Shown piece after piece: positions 56,562-64,000 of a stretch of 64,000 bases of DNA (position 1 is its first letter; each line of letters begins with the position of its first letter). The notes beneath the pieces are model-generated. The model was not told the DNA's origin, ran no database searches, and saw nothing but the letters and a program-made list of their open reading frames with translations. The stretch is from Streptomyces taklimakanensis. Lineage in GTDB: Bacteria > Actinomycetota > Actinomycetes > Streptomycetales > Streptomycetaceae. The position numbers were made by a program, and so were the translations under genes. The stretch spans positions 4,962,001-5,026,000 of the forward strand of contig NZ_WIXO01000001.1 of the NCBI RefSeq assembly GCF_009709575.1, given 5' to 3'.

Positions 56562-57307
56562 TCGGCCTCGTGCTGGCGGCCGGCGCCGGACGGCGTCTGC
56601 GCCCCTACACCGACACCCTCCCCAAGGCCCTGGTGCCGGTGGACCCGGAGGGCCAGGGCACGACCACCGTGCTCGACCTGACCCTCGGGAACTTCCGCGA
56701 GGTCGGCCTCACCGACGTCGCCGTGGTCGTCGGGTACCGCAAGGAGGCCGTGTACGAGCGCAAGGCCGCCCTGGAGAAGAAGTACGGCGTCACGCTCCAC
56801 CTGGTGGAGAACGACAAGGCCGAGGAGTGGAACAACGCCTACTCCCTGTGGTGCGCCCGCGAGGTCATCGCCGAGGGCGTCATCCTGGCCAACGGCGACA
56901 CCGTCCACCCCGTCTCCGTCGAGCAGACCCTCCTGGACGCCCGCGGCGACGGGAAGCGGATCATCCTCGCCCTCGACACGGTCAAGAAGCTGGCCGACGA
57001 GGAGATGAAGGTCGTCACCGAGCCCGGCAGGGGGATGCGCCGCATCACCAAGCTGATGGACCCGGCCGACGCCACCGGCGAGTACATCGGCGTGACCCTC
57101 ATCGAGGGCGAGGCCGCCGCCGACCTGGCCGACGCCCTGAAGGCCACCTACGAGCGCGACCCGCAGCTCTACTACGAGGACGGCTACCAGGAGCTGGTGG
57201 ACCGCGGCCGCACCGTCGACGTCGCCCCGATCGGCGAGGTGAAGTGGGTGGAGATCGACAACCACGACGACCTGAACAAGGCGCGGGAGATCGCGTGCCA
57301 GTACTGA
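56558..57307 (+). CDS. Nucleotidyltransferase (alcohol/sugar-phosphate cytidylyltransferase-like)
   Basis: 249 residues; ATG overlaps the previous stop (ATGA) and GGAG lies 8 bases before it. The Rossmann-like NTP transferase signature LAAGAGRRLRPYTDTLPKAL is complete, and NGDTVHPVS contains the metal-binding Asp. The arrangement resembles phosphocholine or inositol-1-phosphate cytidylyltransferases. It probably makes the CDP-alcohol consumed by the two CDP-alcohol phosphatidyltransferases encoded on either side; the substrate is not determinable here. Confidence 0.88.
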   Translation: MIGLVLAAGAGRRLRPYTDTLPKALVPVDPEGQGTTTVLDLTLGNFREVGLTDVAVVVGYRKEAVYERKAALEKKYGVTLHLVENDKAEEWNNAYSLWCAREVIAEGVILANGDTVHPVSVEQTLLDARGDGKRIILALDTVKKLADEEMKVVTEPGRGMRRITKLMDPADATGEYIGVTLIEGEAAADLADALKATYERDPQLYYEDGYQELVDRGRTVDVAPIGEVKWVEIDNHDDLNKAREIACQY

Positions 57308-58356
57308 CCCGGCTCATCCCGTCGCCGGTCGTCGTCGACATCAGGCCCGGTGCCCTGGACGACCTCGCCACCCTCCTGGTCGACCAGCGCATCTCGGCCT
57401 CGGGCAAGCTCGCCATCGCCATCAGCGGCGGTTCGGGCGCGGCCCTGCGCGAGCGGTTCGCGCCCGCGCTGCCGAGCGCCGACTGGTACGAGGTCGGCGG
57501 CGGCACCCTGGACGAGGCGATCAAGCTGGCCGACGCCATGAAGTCCGGCCACTACGACGCGGTGGTCGGGATGGGCGGCGGCAAGATCATCGACTGTGCC
57601 AAGTTCGCCGCGGCCCGCATCGGCCTGCCGCTGGTCGCCGTCGCCACCAACCTCAGTCACGACGGCCTGTGCTCCCCGGTGGCCACGCTCGACAACGACG
57701 CGGGCCGCGGCTCGTACGGCGTGCCGAACCCCATCGCGATCGTCATCGACCTCGACGTCATCCGCGAGGCCCCGATCCGCTTCGTCCGCTCCGGTGTCGG
57801 CGACGTGATCTCCAACATCTCCGCCGTCGCCGACTGGGAACTCTCCCACCGCGAGACCGGCGAGCAGATCGACGGGCTGGCCGCCGCCATGGCCCGCCAG
57901 GCCGGCGAGGCGGTGCTGCGCCACCCCGGCGGCTGCGGCGACGACGAGTTCCTCACCGTGCTGGCCGAGGGGCTGGTGCTCACCGGCATCTCCATGTCGG
58001 TGGCCGGCGACAGCCGCCCCGCCTCCGGCGCCTGCCACGAGATCAACCACGCCTTCGACCTCCTCTACCCCAAGCGCGCCGCCGCCCACGGCGAGCAGTG
58101 CGGGCTCGGCGCCGCCTTCGCGATGCACCTGCGCGGCGCCGAGGAGCAGACGCTGCTGATCGTCGACGTGCTGCGCCGCCACGGCCTGCCCGTGCTGCCC
58201 GGCGAGATCGGCTTCAGCGAGGAGGAGTTCGTGCGGGCGGTGGAGTACGCGCCGCAGACCCGGCCCGGGCGCTACACGATCATCGAGCACCTGGACCTGT
58301 CCACCGACCAGATCAGGGACGCGTACGGCGACTATGTCAAAGCCATCAGTAGCTGA
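57295..58356 (+). CDS. sn-glycerol-1-phosphate dehydrogenase-like enzyme
   Basis: 353 residues from a GTG that lies inside the preceding gene end. Features of the G1P dehydrogenase/AraM branch of the iron-alcohol-dehydrogenase superfamily: VVGMGGGKIIDCAKFAA (NAD(P)-binding), ATNLSHDGLCSPVA, GVGDVISNISAVADW (metal-binding Asp), CHEINHAFD and HGEQCGLGAA (metal-binding His). Such enzymes reduce dihydroxyacetone phosphate to sn-glycerol-1-phosphate, the archaeal lipid stereoisomer; Bacillus AraM makes the same product. It would provide a phospho-alcohol for the cytidylyltransferase step, an inference from gene order. Confidence 0.85.
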   Translation: MPVLTRLIPSPVVVDIRPGALDDLATLLVDQRISASGKLAIAISGGSGAALRERFAPALPSADWYEVGGGTLDEAIKLADAMKSGHYDAVVGMGGGKIIDCAKFAAARIGLPLVAVATNLSHDGLCSPVATLDNDAGRGSYGVPNPIAIVIDLDVIREAPIRFVRSGVGDVISNISAVADWELSHRETGEQIDGLAAAMARQAGEAVLRHPGGCGDDEFLTVLAEGLVLTGISMSVAGDSRPASGACHEINHAFDLLYPKRAAAHGEQCGLGAAFAMHLRGAEEQTLLIVDVLRRHGLPVLPGEIGFSEEEFVRAVEYAPQTRPGRYTIIEHLDLSTDQIRDAYGDYVKAISS

Positions 58357-59119
58357 ACTCCGGCCGGTCGTGCACCCCGCCGGGGTGAAGGACCGGCGCA
58401 GCGGCGAGCACTGGGCCGGACGCCTGTACATGCGGGAGATCTCGCTGCGCTGGACCCGCCACCTGGTGGGCACCCGGATCACACCCAACCAGCTCACCCA
58501 CCTGATGGTCGTCGCCGGCGTGGCGGCCGGCGGGGTCCTGCTGGTGCCGGGCCCGGTCGGGGCCGTGCTCGCCGCCCTGCTGATCCAGCTCTACCTGCTG
58601 CTGGACTGCGTGGACGGCGAGGTCGCCCGCTGGCGGAAGCAGACCTCCATCACCGGCGTCTACCTGGACCGGGTGGGCCACTACCTGGCCGAGGCCGCCC
58701 TCCTGGTCGGCTTCGGCGTACGGGCCGCGGACGTCTTCCACGTCGAGGGGGCCGCCACGGGGTGGCTGTGGGCCTTCCTGGGCACGGTGGCCGCGCTGGG
58801 CGCCATCCTGATCAAGGCCGAGACGGACCTGGTGGACGTGGCCCGCTCCCGCAGCGGGCTGCCCGCCGTCAAGGACGAGGCGGCGGTGCCCCGCTCCTCG
58901 AAGCTGGCGCTGGCCCGCCGGGCCGCCGCGGCGCTGAAGTTCCACCGACTGGTCGGCGGGGTCGAGGCGTCCTTGGTGATCCTGGCGGTGGCCGTGGCGG
59001 ACGCGGTCCGCGGCGACCTGTTCTTCACCCGTCTGGGCGTCGCTGTCCTGGCGGCGATCGCCGTCCTGCAGACGGTGCTGCACCTGGTGTCCATCCTGGC
59101 GTCGAGCCGGCTGCGGTGA
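58334..59119 (+). CDS. CDP-alcohol phosphatidyltransferase, variant active site
   Basis: 261 residues overlapping the previous gene by 23 bases. The motif is D91-x2-DGEVAR-x8-G108-x3-D112-x3-H116: the last Asp of the canonical D-x2-DG-x2-AR-x8-G-x3-D-x3-D signature, the proposed general base, is His. Around six hydrophobic helices follow (LMVVAGVAAGGVLLV, WLWAFLGTVAALGAILI). It is the second such enzyme in the locus and may join a different alcohol or use a modified mechanism. Confidence 0.87.
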   Translation: MSKPSVAELRPVVHPAGVKDRRSGEHWAGRLYMREISLRWTRHLVGTRITPNQLTHLMVVAGVAAGGVLLVPGPVGAVLAALLIQLYLLLDCVDGEVARWRKQTSITGVYLDRVGHYLAEAALLVGFGVRAADVFHVEGAATGWLWAFLGTVAALGAILIKAETDLVDVARSRSGLPAVKDEAAVPRSSKLALARRAAAALKFHRLVGGVEASLVILAVAVADAVRGDLFFTRLGVAVLAAIAVLQTVLHLVSILASSRLR

Positions 59120-59125
59120 GGGACG

Positions 59126-60112
59126 GTGAGTGAGTTGGCGCGGACGGACGGGACGCACGGCGCGCCGGAGACGGACGGGGGCACCGAGCGGAGCGCGGCG
59201 CCCCGCGGCTTCGACGGGTCCCGCAGGCCGTTGGCGCTGGGCGCCGTCGTGCTGACCATGGGCAACCGGCCCGAGGAACTGCGCGCCCTGCTGGACTCGG
59301 TCGCCAAGCAGGAGGGCGATCCGATCCGGGTCGTGGTCGTCGGCAACGGCGCCCCCCTGCCGGAGCTGCCGGACCTGCCCGGCGGAGTGCGGACGGTGGA
59401 GCTGCCGGAGAACCTCGGCATCCCCGGCGGCCGCAACGTCGGCATCGAGGCGTTCGGGCCGGGCGGGCGCGAGGTGGACGTCCTGCTCTTCCTCGACGAC
59501 GACGGGCTGCTGCCGAACACCGACACCGCCGAACTGGTCCGGCGGGCCTTCGAGACCGACCCGGAGCTGGGCATCGTCAGCTTCCGCATCGCCGACCCGG
59601 ACACCGGCGTCACCCAGCGCCGCCACGTGCCCAGGCTGCGGGCGTCGGACCCGATGCGCTCCTCACGGGTGACGACCTTCCTCGGTGGTGCCAACGCGGT
59701 GCGCACCAAGGTCTTCCAGGAGGTCGGCGGGCTGCCGGACGAGTTCTTCTACGCCCACGAGGAGACCGACCTGGCCTGGCGGGCCCTGGACGCCGGGTGG
59801 ATGATCGACTACCGCTCCGACATGGTGCTCCACCACCCCACCACCCTCCCCAGCCGCCACGCGGTCTACCACCGGATGGTCGCCCGCAACCGGGTCTGGC
59901 TGGCCCGCCGCAACCTCCCCGCCGTGCTGATCCCCCTCTACCTGGGGGTCTGGCTGGTGCTGACCCTCGCCCGGCGTCCCTCGCGTCCCGCGCTGCGCGC
60001 CTGGCTGGGAGGCTTCCGGGAGGGCTGGACCTCTCCGTGCGGTCCGCGTCGACCGATGAAGTGGCGTACGGTGTGGCGTCTGACCCGACTCGGTCGACCG
60101 CCCGTCATCTGA
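59126..60112 (+). CDS. Glycosyltransferase family 2
   Basis: 328 residues. The GT-A core is seen in LGAVVLTMGNRPEELRALLDS, VVVVGNGAP, ENLGIPGGRNVGIEAFGPGG, LLFLDDDGLLP (DxD-like), and FFYAHEETDLAWRALDAGW, the acceptor-side EExD motif. A hydrophobic segment LIPLYLGVWLVLTLA near the C-terminus suggests membrane association. The start is a GTG with GAGGG just upstream. It probably glycosylates the product of the CDP-alcohol transferases before export. Confidence 0.9.
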   Translation: MSELARTDGTHGAPETDGGTERSAAPRGFDGSRRPLALGAVVLTMGNRPEELRALLDSVAKQEGDPIRVVVVGNGAPLPELPDLPGGVRTVELPENLGIPGGRNVGIEAFGPGGREVDVLLFLDDDGLLPNTDTAELVRRAFETDPELGIVSFRIADPDTGVTQRRHVPRLRASDPMRSSRVTTFLGGANAVRTKVFQEVGGLPDEFFYAHEETDLAWRALDAGWMIDYRSDMVLHHPTTLPSRHAVYHRMVARNRVWLARRNLPAVLIPLYLGVWLVLTLARRPSRPALRAWLGGFREGWTSPCGPRRPMKWRTVWRLTRLGRPPVI

Positions 60113-60223
60113 ATCTGACAAGCTCTGTCCGTGAGGGCATCGGGTCCGGTGGCGGTGACGGGGCCGGAGTCCGCTGCACTCGAATCCGACCCGGCTGTGC
60201 ACTGTGAGGACGAAAGTTTCAAC

Positions 60224-61171
60224 GTGAGCGAGACAACGCACGGCGGTGCGATCGCGGCGAGCGAGCACCCGCGTTCACCCGACGACGGCCTGTCCCCGGC
60301 CGAACTCGCGGCCAAGTACGGCCTGACGGTGAGCGGGGCACGGCCCTCCCTGACGGGATACGTACGGCAACTGTGGGAGCGCCGGCACTTCATCCTCGCC
60401 TTCTCCCAGGCCAAACTCGTGGCGCAGTACAGTCAGGCCAAGCTCGGCCAGCTGTGGCAGGTCGCCACTCCCTTGCTGAACGCGGCGGTGTACTTCTTCG
60501 TCTTCGGCATCCTGCTGGGAGGCCGTGAGGGGACACCGGGCGGCAAGGAGAACTACATCCCCTTCCTGGTCACGGGCGTCTTCGTGTTCACCTTCACGCA
60601 GACCTCGGTCCTCTCCGGAGTGCGGGCGATCTCCGGCAACCTGGGACTGGTGAGGGCCCTGCACTTCCCCAGGGCCTCGCTTCCCATCGCCTTCTCGCTC
60701 CAGCAGCTCCAGCAACTGCTGTACTCGATGGTCGTCCTCGTGGTCATCCTCTTCGGCTTCCGGCACTTTCCGGACTTGTCGTGGCTGCTGGTGGTGCCGG
60801 TCCTGGCCCTGCAACTGGTCTTCAACACGGGCCTGGCGATGATCATGGCCCGGCTGGGGAGCAAGACCCCGGACCTGGCCCAGTTGATGCCCTTCGTGAT
60901 GCGCACGTGGATGTACGCCTCCGGCGTGATGTTCCCCCTGGAGTACATGCTCAGGGACCGGACCAGCGCTCCGGAGTGGCTGATCACGGCCGCCCAGGCC
61001 AACCCGGCGGCCGTCTTCATGGACCTGATGCGCTTCGCGCTCATCGACGGGTACACCGTCGCCGACCTCCCGCCGTACTCCTGGGCGCTGGCCGCGGGCT
61101 GGGCCGTCCTCGTCGGCGTCGGCGGATTCGTGTTCTTCTGGAAGGCGGAGGAGCGTTATGGCCGTGGCTGA
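60224..61171 (+). CDS. ABC-2 type polysaccharide exporter permease
   Basis: 315 residues from GTG 60224; an earlier in-frame region has no ribosome site. It has about six membrane segments with cytoplasmic N-terminus (YVRQLWERRHFILAFSQAKL), matching the TagG/Wzm permease family (LGQLWQVATPLLNAAVYFFVF, MPFVMRTWMYASGVMFPLEYM). With the following ATPase it forms a two-component flippase for a lipid-linked polymer or teichoic-acid-like glycan. The stop overlaps the ATPase start by 14 bases. Confidence 0.91.
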   Translation: MSETTHGGAIAASEHPRSPDDGLSPAELAAKYGLTVSGARPSLTGYVRQLWERRHFILAFSQAKLVAQYSQAKLGQLWQVATPLLNAAVYFFVFGILLGGREGTPGGKENYIPFLVTGVFVFTFTQTSVLSGVRAISGNLGLVRALHFPRASLPIAFSLQQLQQLLYSMVVLVVILFGFRHFPDLSWLLVVPVLALQLVFNTGLAMIMARLGSKTPDLAQLMPFVMRTWMYASGVMFPLEYMLRDRTSAPEWLITAAQANPAAVFMDLMRFALIDGYTVADLPPYSWALAAGWAVLVGVGGFVFFWKAEERYGRG

Positions 61172-61985
61172 GGTCGAGAGCACCCGGAAGAACGGGCAGG
61201 ACGGTGCCGGCGAGCAGTCCGGGGAGCCCCGGATCCCGACCGTGATCGCGGAGGACCTGCACGTCGTCTACCGCGTCAACGGTGGTGGCGGCGGACGGGG
61301 CAGCGCCACGGCGGCCCTGAACCGCATCCTGCGCCGCAAGCCCCCGGCGGGCATGCGCGAGGTGCGCGCGGTCAAGGGCGTGAGCTTCGTCGCCTACCGG
61401 GGCGAGGCGATCGGTCTGATCGGTTCCAACGGTTCGGGCAAGTCCACCCTGCTCAAGGCCATCGCGGGGTTGCTGCCGGCCGAGCGCGGCAAGGTCTACA
61501 CCGACGGCCAGCCCTCGCTGTTGGGCGTCAACGCCGCGCTGATGAACGACCTGACCGGCGAGCGCAACGTCATACTGGGCGGCCTCGCGATGGGCATGAC
61601 CAAGGCCCAGGTCGAGGAGCGCTACCAGGACATCGTCGACTTCTCCGGCATCAACGAGAAGGGCGACTTCATCAGCCTGCCGATGCGGACGTACTCCTCC
61701 GGCATGGCGGCCCGGCTGCGGTTCTCCATCGCCGCCGCCAAGGACCACGACGTGTTGATGATCGACGAGGCGTTGGCGACGGGCGACAAGAAGTTCCAGA
61801 AGCGCTCGGAGGCCCGCATCCGCGAGCTGCGCAAGGAGGCCGGGACGGTCTTCCTGGTCAGTCACAACAACAAGTCCATCCGGGACACCTGCGACCGGGT
61901 GCTGTGGCTGGAGCGCGGCGAGCTGCGGATGGACGGCCCGACCGAGACCGTGATGAAGGCGTACGAGGAGTTCACCGGCAAGTAG
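61158..61985 (+). CDS. ABC transporter ATPase (TagH/Wzt type)
   Basis: 275 residues. Walker A GSNGSGKST, Q-loop region, signature SSGMAARL, Walker B VLMIDEAL and switch His VSHN are present. The unusually spaced N-terminal strand (DLHVVYRVNGGGG, Gly-rich insert) and the GERNVILGG segment are typical of polysaccharide export ATPases such as TagH; no C-terminal Wzt carbohydrate-binding domain is present. It energises the preceding permease. A strong hairpin terminator follows the gene. Confidence 0.93.
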   Translation: MAVAEVESTRKNGQDGAGEQSGEPRIPTVIAEDLHVVYRVNGGGGGRGSATAALNRILRRKPPAGMREVRAVKGVSFVAYRGEAIGLIGSNGSGKSTLLKAIAGLLPAERGKVYTDGQPSLLGVNAALMNDLTGERNVILGGLAMGMTKAQVEERYQDIVDFSGINEKGDFISLPMRTYSSGMAARLRFSIAAAKDHDVLMIDEALATGDKKFQKRSEARIRELRKEAGTVFLVSHNNKSIRDTCDRVLWLERGELRMDGPTETVMKAYEEFTGK

Positions 61986-62451
61986 GCGGACCGGCCCGGG
62001 TGCCGGTCCCGCGTTCGGCCCCCGACACCCGAAGACGGGCGTCGGGGGCCGGGCCGTGTCCGGGAACGCCGGGCCGCGGTCGGACGTTCCCGGGGTGCCC
62101 GAGTGACGGGGCGGACCGGCGCACGACGTAAGCTGAGCCGGCGCCGACGGCGATCGTCCGGCGTACCGGCGGCCCGGCCCCCGGTCGGGCGATCAGCGGA
62201 TCATCCTCCGGGCGAGCTCGAAATAGGATGGTTCGCGCCGCGGGCGCTCCGACGGTGTCCGGTACGAGCGGCACCGTCGTGCCGTGGGCGTCCGGTGCCG
62301 CGGGTCCTTTCGGATCTCCGGGTGTCACGGGCGCGTCCGGTGGCACACGTGCCATGGGCGCCGCGGAGGTCGCGGACGCCACCGGTGGAGAGGGACGGAC
62401 TGTCGGTTGGAGAGACACGGAGATGACGGCGATGGCTGTGGGCGGTCCTCG
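61986..62451. other. Leader region of hpnC
   Basis: 466 bases. After the terminator at 62016-62051 nothing is certain until TAGGAT (62224-62229), a plausible Streptomyces -10 box without a clear -35. An open frame of 75 codons (62228-62455) overlaps the hpnC start but has many A/T third positions and was not accepted as a gene. Confidence 0.4.
62016..62051 (+). terminator. Terminator after ABC exporter ATPase gene
   Basis: An 11-bp stem, one A-C mismatch, and a 4-bp CCCG/CGGG extension around loop AAGA form a 15-bp imperfect stem, starting 30 bases after the stop. Confidence 0.85.
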
Positions 62452-63375
62452 GTGACCCCGCCGGCGGGCGCGGAGGCGCGCGCCGTCCTCGACAAGGCCG
62501 CCCGCGAGAACTTCCCCGTGGCCCCCCGCTTCCTGCCCCGCGCCTGGCGGGACGACCTCATGGCCCTGTACGGCTGCGTCCGCCTCCTGGACGACATCGG
62601 CGACGGCGATCTCGCCCCCGGCGACCGGGACGCCGAATCGCTCGGCGTCCCTCCCGGTGGCCCCGATGATCGGGCCGCCCTGCTCGACGCCTTCGAGGCC
62701 GACCTCGGCCGCGTCTTCCGCGCCGCCGCCGGCCGGGGGGCGGACGGGGAGGAGAGCCCCCGGCACCCCCTGCTGCGCGCCCTGGTGCCGACCGTGCGCC
62801 GCCACGCCCTGTCCCCCGACCCGTTCCTCGCCCTGGTCGAGGCCAACCGGAGGGACCAGAAGGTCCGCCGGTACGGCACCTGGGAGGAACTGCTGGGCTA
62901 CTGCGAACTGTCCGCCAACCCCATCGGCCGGCTCGTCCTGGCCGTCACCGGCACCACCACCCCCGAACGCGTCCGCCGCTCGGACGCCGTCTGCACCGCC
63001 CTGCAGATCACCGAACACCTCCAGGACGTCGCCGAGGACCTGACGCTGCGCGACCGCGTCTACCTTCCCGCCGAGGACCTGGAACGCTTCCGCGTCACCG
63101 AGGACGACCTCGCCGCTCCCACGGCGAACGCCTCGGTGCGGGCGCTGGTCGCCCGGGAGGCGGAACGCGCACACGAACTGCTGAACGAAGGAGTCCCGCT
63201 GGTGGCGAGTGTCCCGGGGATGCTGAAAGTCCTCCTCGCCGGGTTCGTCGGCGGCGGACGGGCGGCCCTGCGCGCCGTCCGCTCCGCCCGGTACGACGTC
63301 CTGGCCTCGACCCCGCGCCCGACCCGCACCGGGGTGCTGCGCGAGGCGGCCGTGGTCCTGGGGCGGGCGAGATGA
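62452..63375 (+). CDS. hpnC: Squalene synthase HpnC (hydroxysqualene synthesis)
   Basis: 307 residues from GTG 62452. The trans-prenyltransferase aspartate motifs are LLDDIGDGD and EHLQDVAEDL, in the right spacing, with ENFPVAPRFLPRAWR at the start. In the HpnC/HpnD/HpnE route HpnD makes presqualene diphosphate and HpnC converts it to hydroxysqualene in hopanoid synthesis. The stop overlaps the hpnD start (ATGA). Confidence 0.93.
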   Translation: MTPPAGAEARAVLDKAARENFPVAPRFLPRAWRDDLMALYGCVRLLDDIGDGDLAPGDRDAESLGVPPGGPDDRAALLDAFEADLGRVFRAAAGRGADGEESPRHPLLRALVPTVRRHALSPDPFLALVEANRRDQKVRRYGTWEELLGYCELSANPIGRLVLAVTGTTTPERVRRSDAVCTALQITEHLQDVAEDLTLRDRVYLPAEDLERFRVTEDDLAAPTANASVRALVAREAERAHELLNEGVPLVASVPGMLKVLLAGFVGGGRAALRAVRSARYDVLASTPRPTRTGVLREAAVVLGRAR

Positions 63376-64000
63376 TCCGCACGACACGACGGGCCGCGGC
63401 GCGCCCGGCGACGCGGCCCGCGCCCCTGACCCCCCAGTCCTTCGCCGCCTACCGCTACTGCGAGGCCGTCACCGCGCGGCAGGCCCGCAACTTCGCCTAC
63501 GGCATCCGGCTGCTGCCCGCCGACCGCCGCCGCGCGATGTCCGCCCTCTACGCCTTCTCCCGGCGCGTGGACGACATCGGCGACGGCCCGCTGGACCCGG
63601 CCGTCAAGCGGGCCCGGCTGGAGGAGACCCGCGAGCTGCTCGACCTCGTCCGCGCCGGGAAGATCCCCGAGGACGCCACCGACCCGGTCGCCGTCGCCCT
63701 CTCCGACACCGCGCGCCGCTTCCCCGTCCCCCTCGACGGGCTCGACGAACTGATCGACGGCGTCCTGATGGACGTCCGCGGCCGCACCTACGAGACCTGG
63801 GAGGAGCTGAAGGAGTACTGCCGCTGCGTCGCCGGCGCCATCGGGCGGCTCTCCCTCGGCGTCTTCGGCACCGTGCCGGGCGCTCCCGACACCGGGCGCG
63901 CCGCCCACTACGCCGACACCCTGGGCCTGGCCCTCCAGCTGACCAACATCCTGCGCGACGTGCGCGAGGACGCCGCCGGGGGCCGCGTCTACCTCCCCCG
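63372..64000 (+). CDS. hpnD: Presqualene diphosphate synthase HpnD, 3' partial
   Basis: The gene runs off the window end. About 209 codons are seen: after an Arg/Ala-rich head come YRYCEAVTARQARNFAYGIR, the first aspartate motif SRRVDDIGDG, GVLMDVRGRTYETWEEL, and the second motif TNILRDVREDA. It condenses two farnesyl diphosphate molecules to presqualene diphosphate, the first hopanoid step. ATG overlaps the hpnC stop, so the two are translationally coupled; further hopanoid genes are expected downstream. Confidence 0.94.
   Translation, partial: MIRTTRRAAARPATRPAPLTPQSFAAYRYCEAVTARQARNFAYGIRLLPADRRRAMSALYAFSRRVDDIGDGPLDPAVKRARLEETRELLDLVRAGKIPEDATDPVAVALSDTARRFPVPLDGLDELIDGVLMDVRGRTYETWEELKEYCRCVAGAIGRLSLGVFGTVPGAPDTGRAAHYADTLGLALQLTNILRDVREDAAGGRVYLP

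Noticed and set aside
62228..62455. 75-codon open frame overlapping the hpnC start by GTGA
   Set aside because: Many A/T third codon positions, Gly/Thr/Ala-rich product without motif, no ribosome site at its ATG; likely leader DNA.

Overview
The window is a GC-rich actinobacterial chromosome segment, almost certainly Streptomyces. Coding density is high, GTG and TTG starts are frequent, and genes often overlap through ATGA or GTGA. The gene families are typical of Streptomyces: CebR/LacI-controlled secreted glycosidases, LPFR small protein, SCO6745 family, bacterial nitric oxide synthase, hopanoid squalene synthases. No rRNA, tRNA, CRISPR array, transposase or prophage gene was seen.

Layout. 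1-1.3 kb: a spherulin-4/GH135-like protein (cut by the window edge) overlapping a GH114 lipoprotein, a likely galactosaminoglycan-degrading pair. 1.4-6.1 kb: AidB-like acyl-CoA dehydrogenase, PaaX-type regulator, alpha/beta hydrolase, DUF3048 lipoprotein. 6.4-8.4 kb: an OlsB-like N-acyltransferase coupled to an OlsA/PlsC-like acyltransferase, probably ornithine-lipid synthesis. 8.4-19.1 kb: a beta-glucan uptake locus with GH1 beta-glucosidase, a complete Opp/Dpp-type ABC transporter, a LacI regulator and a secreted GH16-CBM13 glucanase; TGAGAGCGCTCTCA operators sit in both control regions, and another precedes a second GH16 gene at 44.9-45.8 kb. 19.1-24.7 kb: GNAT, dodecin, glyA behind a ZTP riboswitch, DUF1707 protein, CoA-transferase and small secreted or membrane proteins. 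24.8-28.2 kb: enoyl reductase-like protein and a CE15 glucuronoyl esterase with CBM2, whose promoter carries a near-perfect CebR box. 29.5-35.0 kb: beta-oxidation operon (CoA transferase, thiolase, FadJ-like protein) and a MerR regulator; a shared motif lies in front of the operon and the regulator. 35.2-43.1 kb: nitric oxide synthase, ABC-F protein, uridine-kinase-like protein without a P-loop, GH43 arabinanase, DUF1206 protein, ABM-SnoaL fusion protein. 42.5-54.1 kb: TetR/MFS pair, second GH16, acyl-ACP desaturase, Tex, a 41-residue LPFR protein, SCO6745-family protein, enoyl-CoA hydratase, histidine-kinase-like ATPase, Idi, cation-efflux protein.

54.6-62.0 kb is the most system-like part. 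It holds two CDP-alcohol phosphatidyltransferases, a sugar/alcohol-phosphate nucleotidyltransferase, a glycerol-1-phosphate-dehydrogenase-like enzyme, a GT2 glycosyltransferase and a two-component ABC-2 exporter, all on one strand and mostly overlapping. It looks like a pathway that makes and exports a phosphodiester-linked glycopolymer or glycolipid of unknown structure. The hopanoid genes hpnC and hpnD follow directly, hpnD being cut by the window end. From memory the order idi - CDP-alcohol locus - hpnCD resembles the SCO675x-676x region of S. coelicolor.
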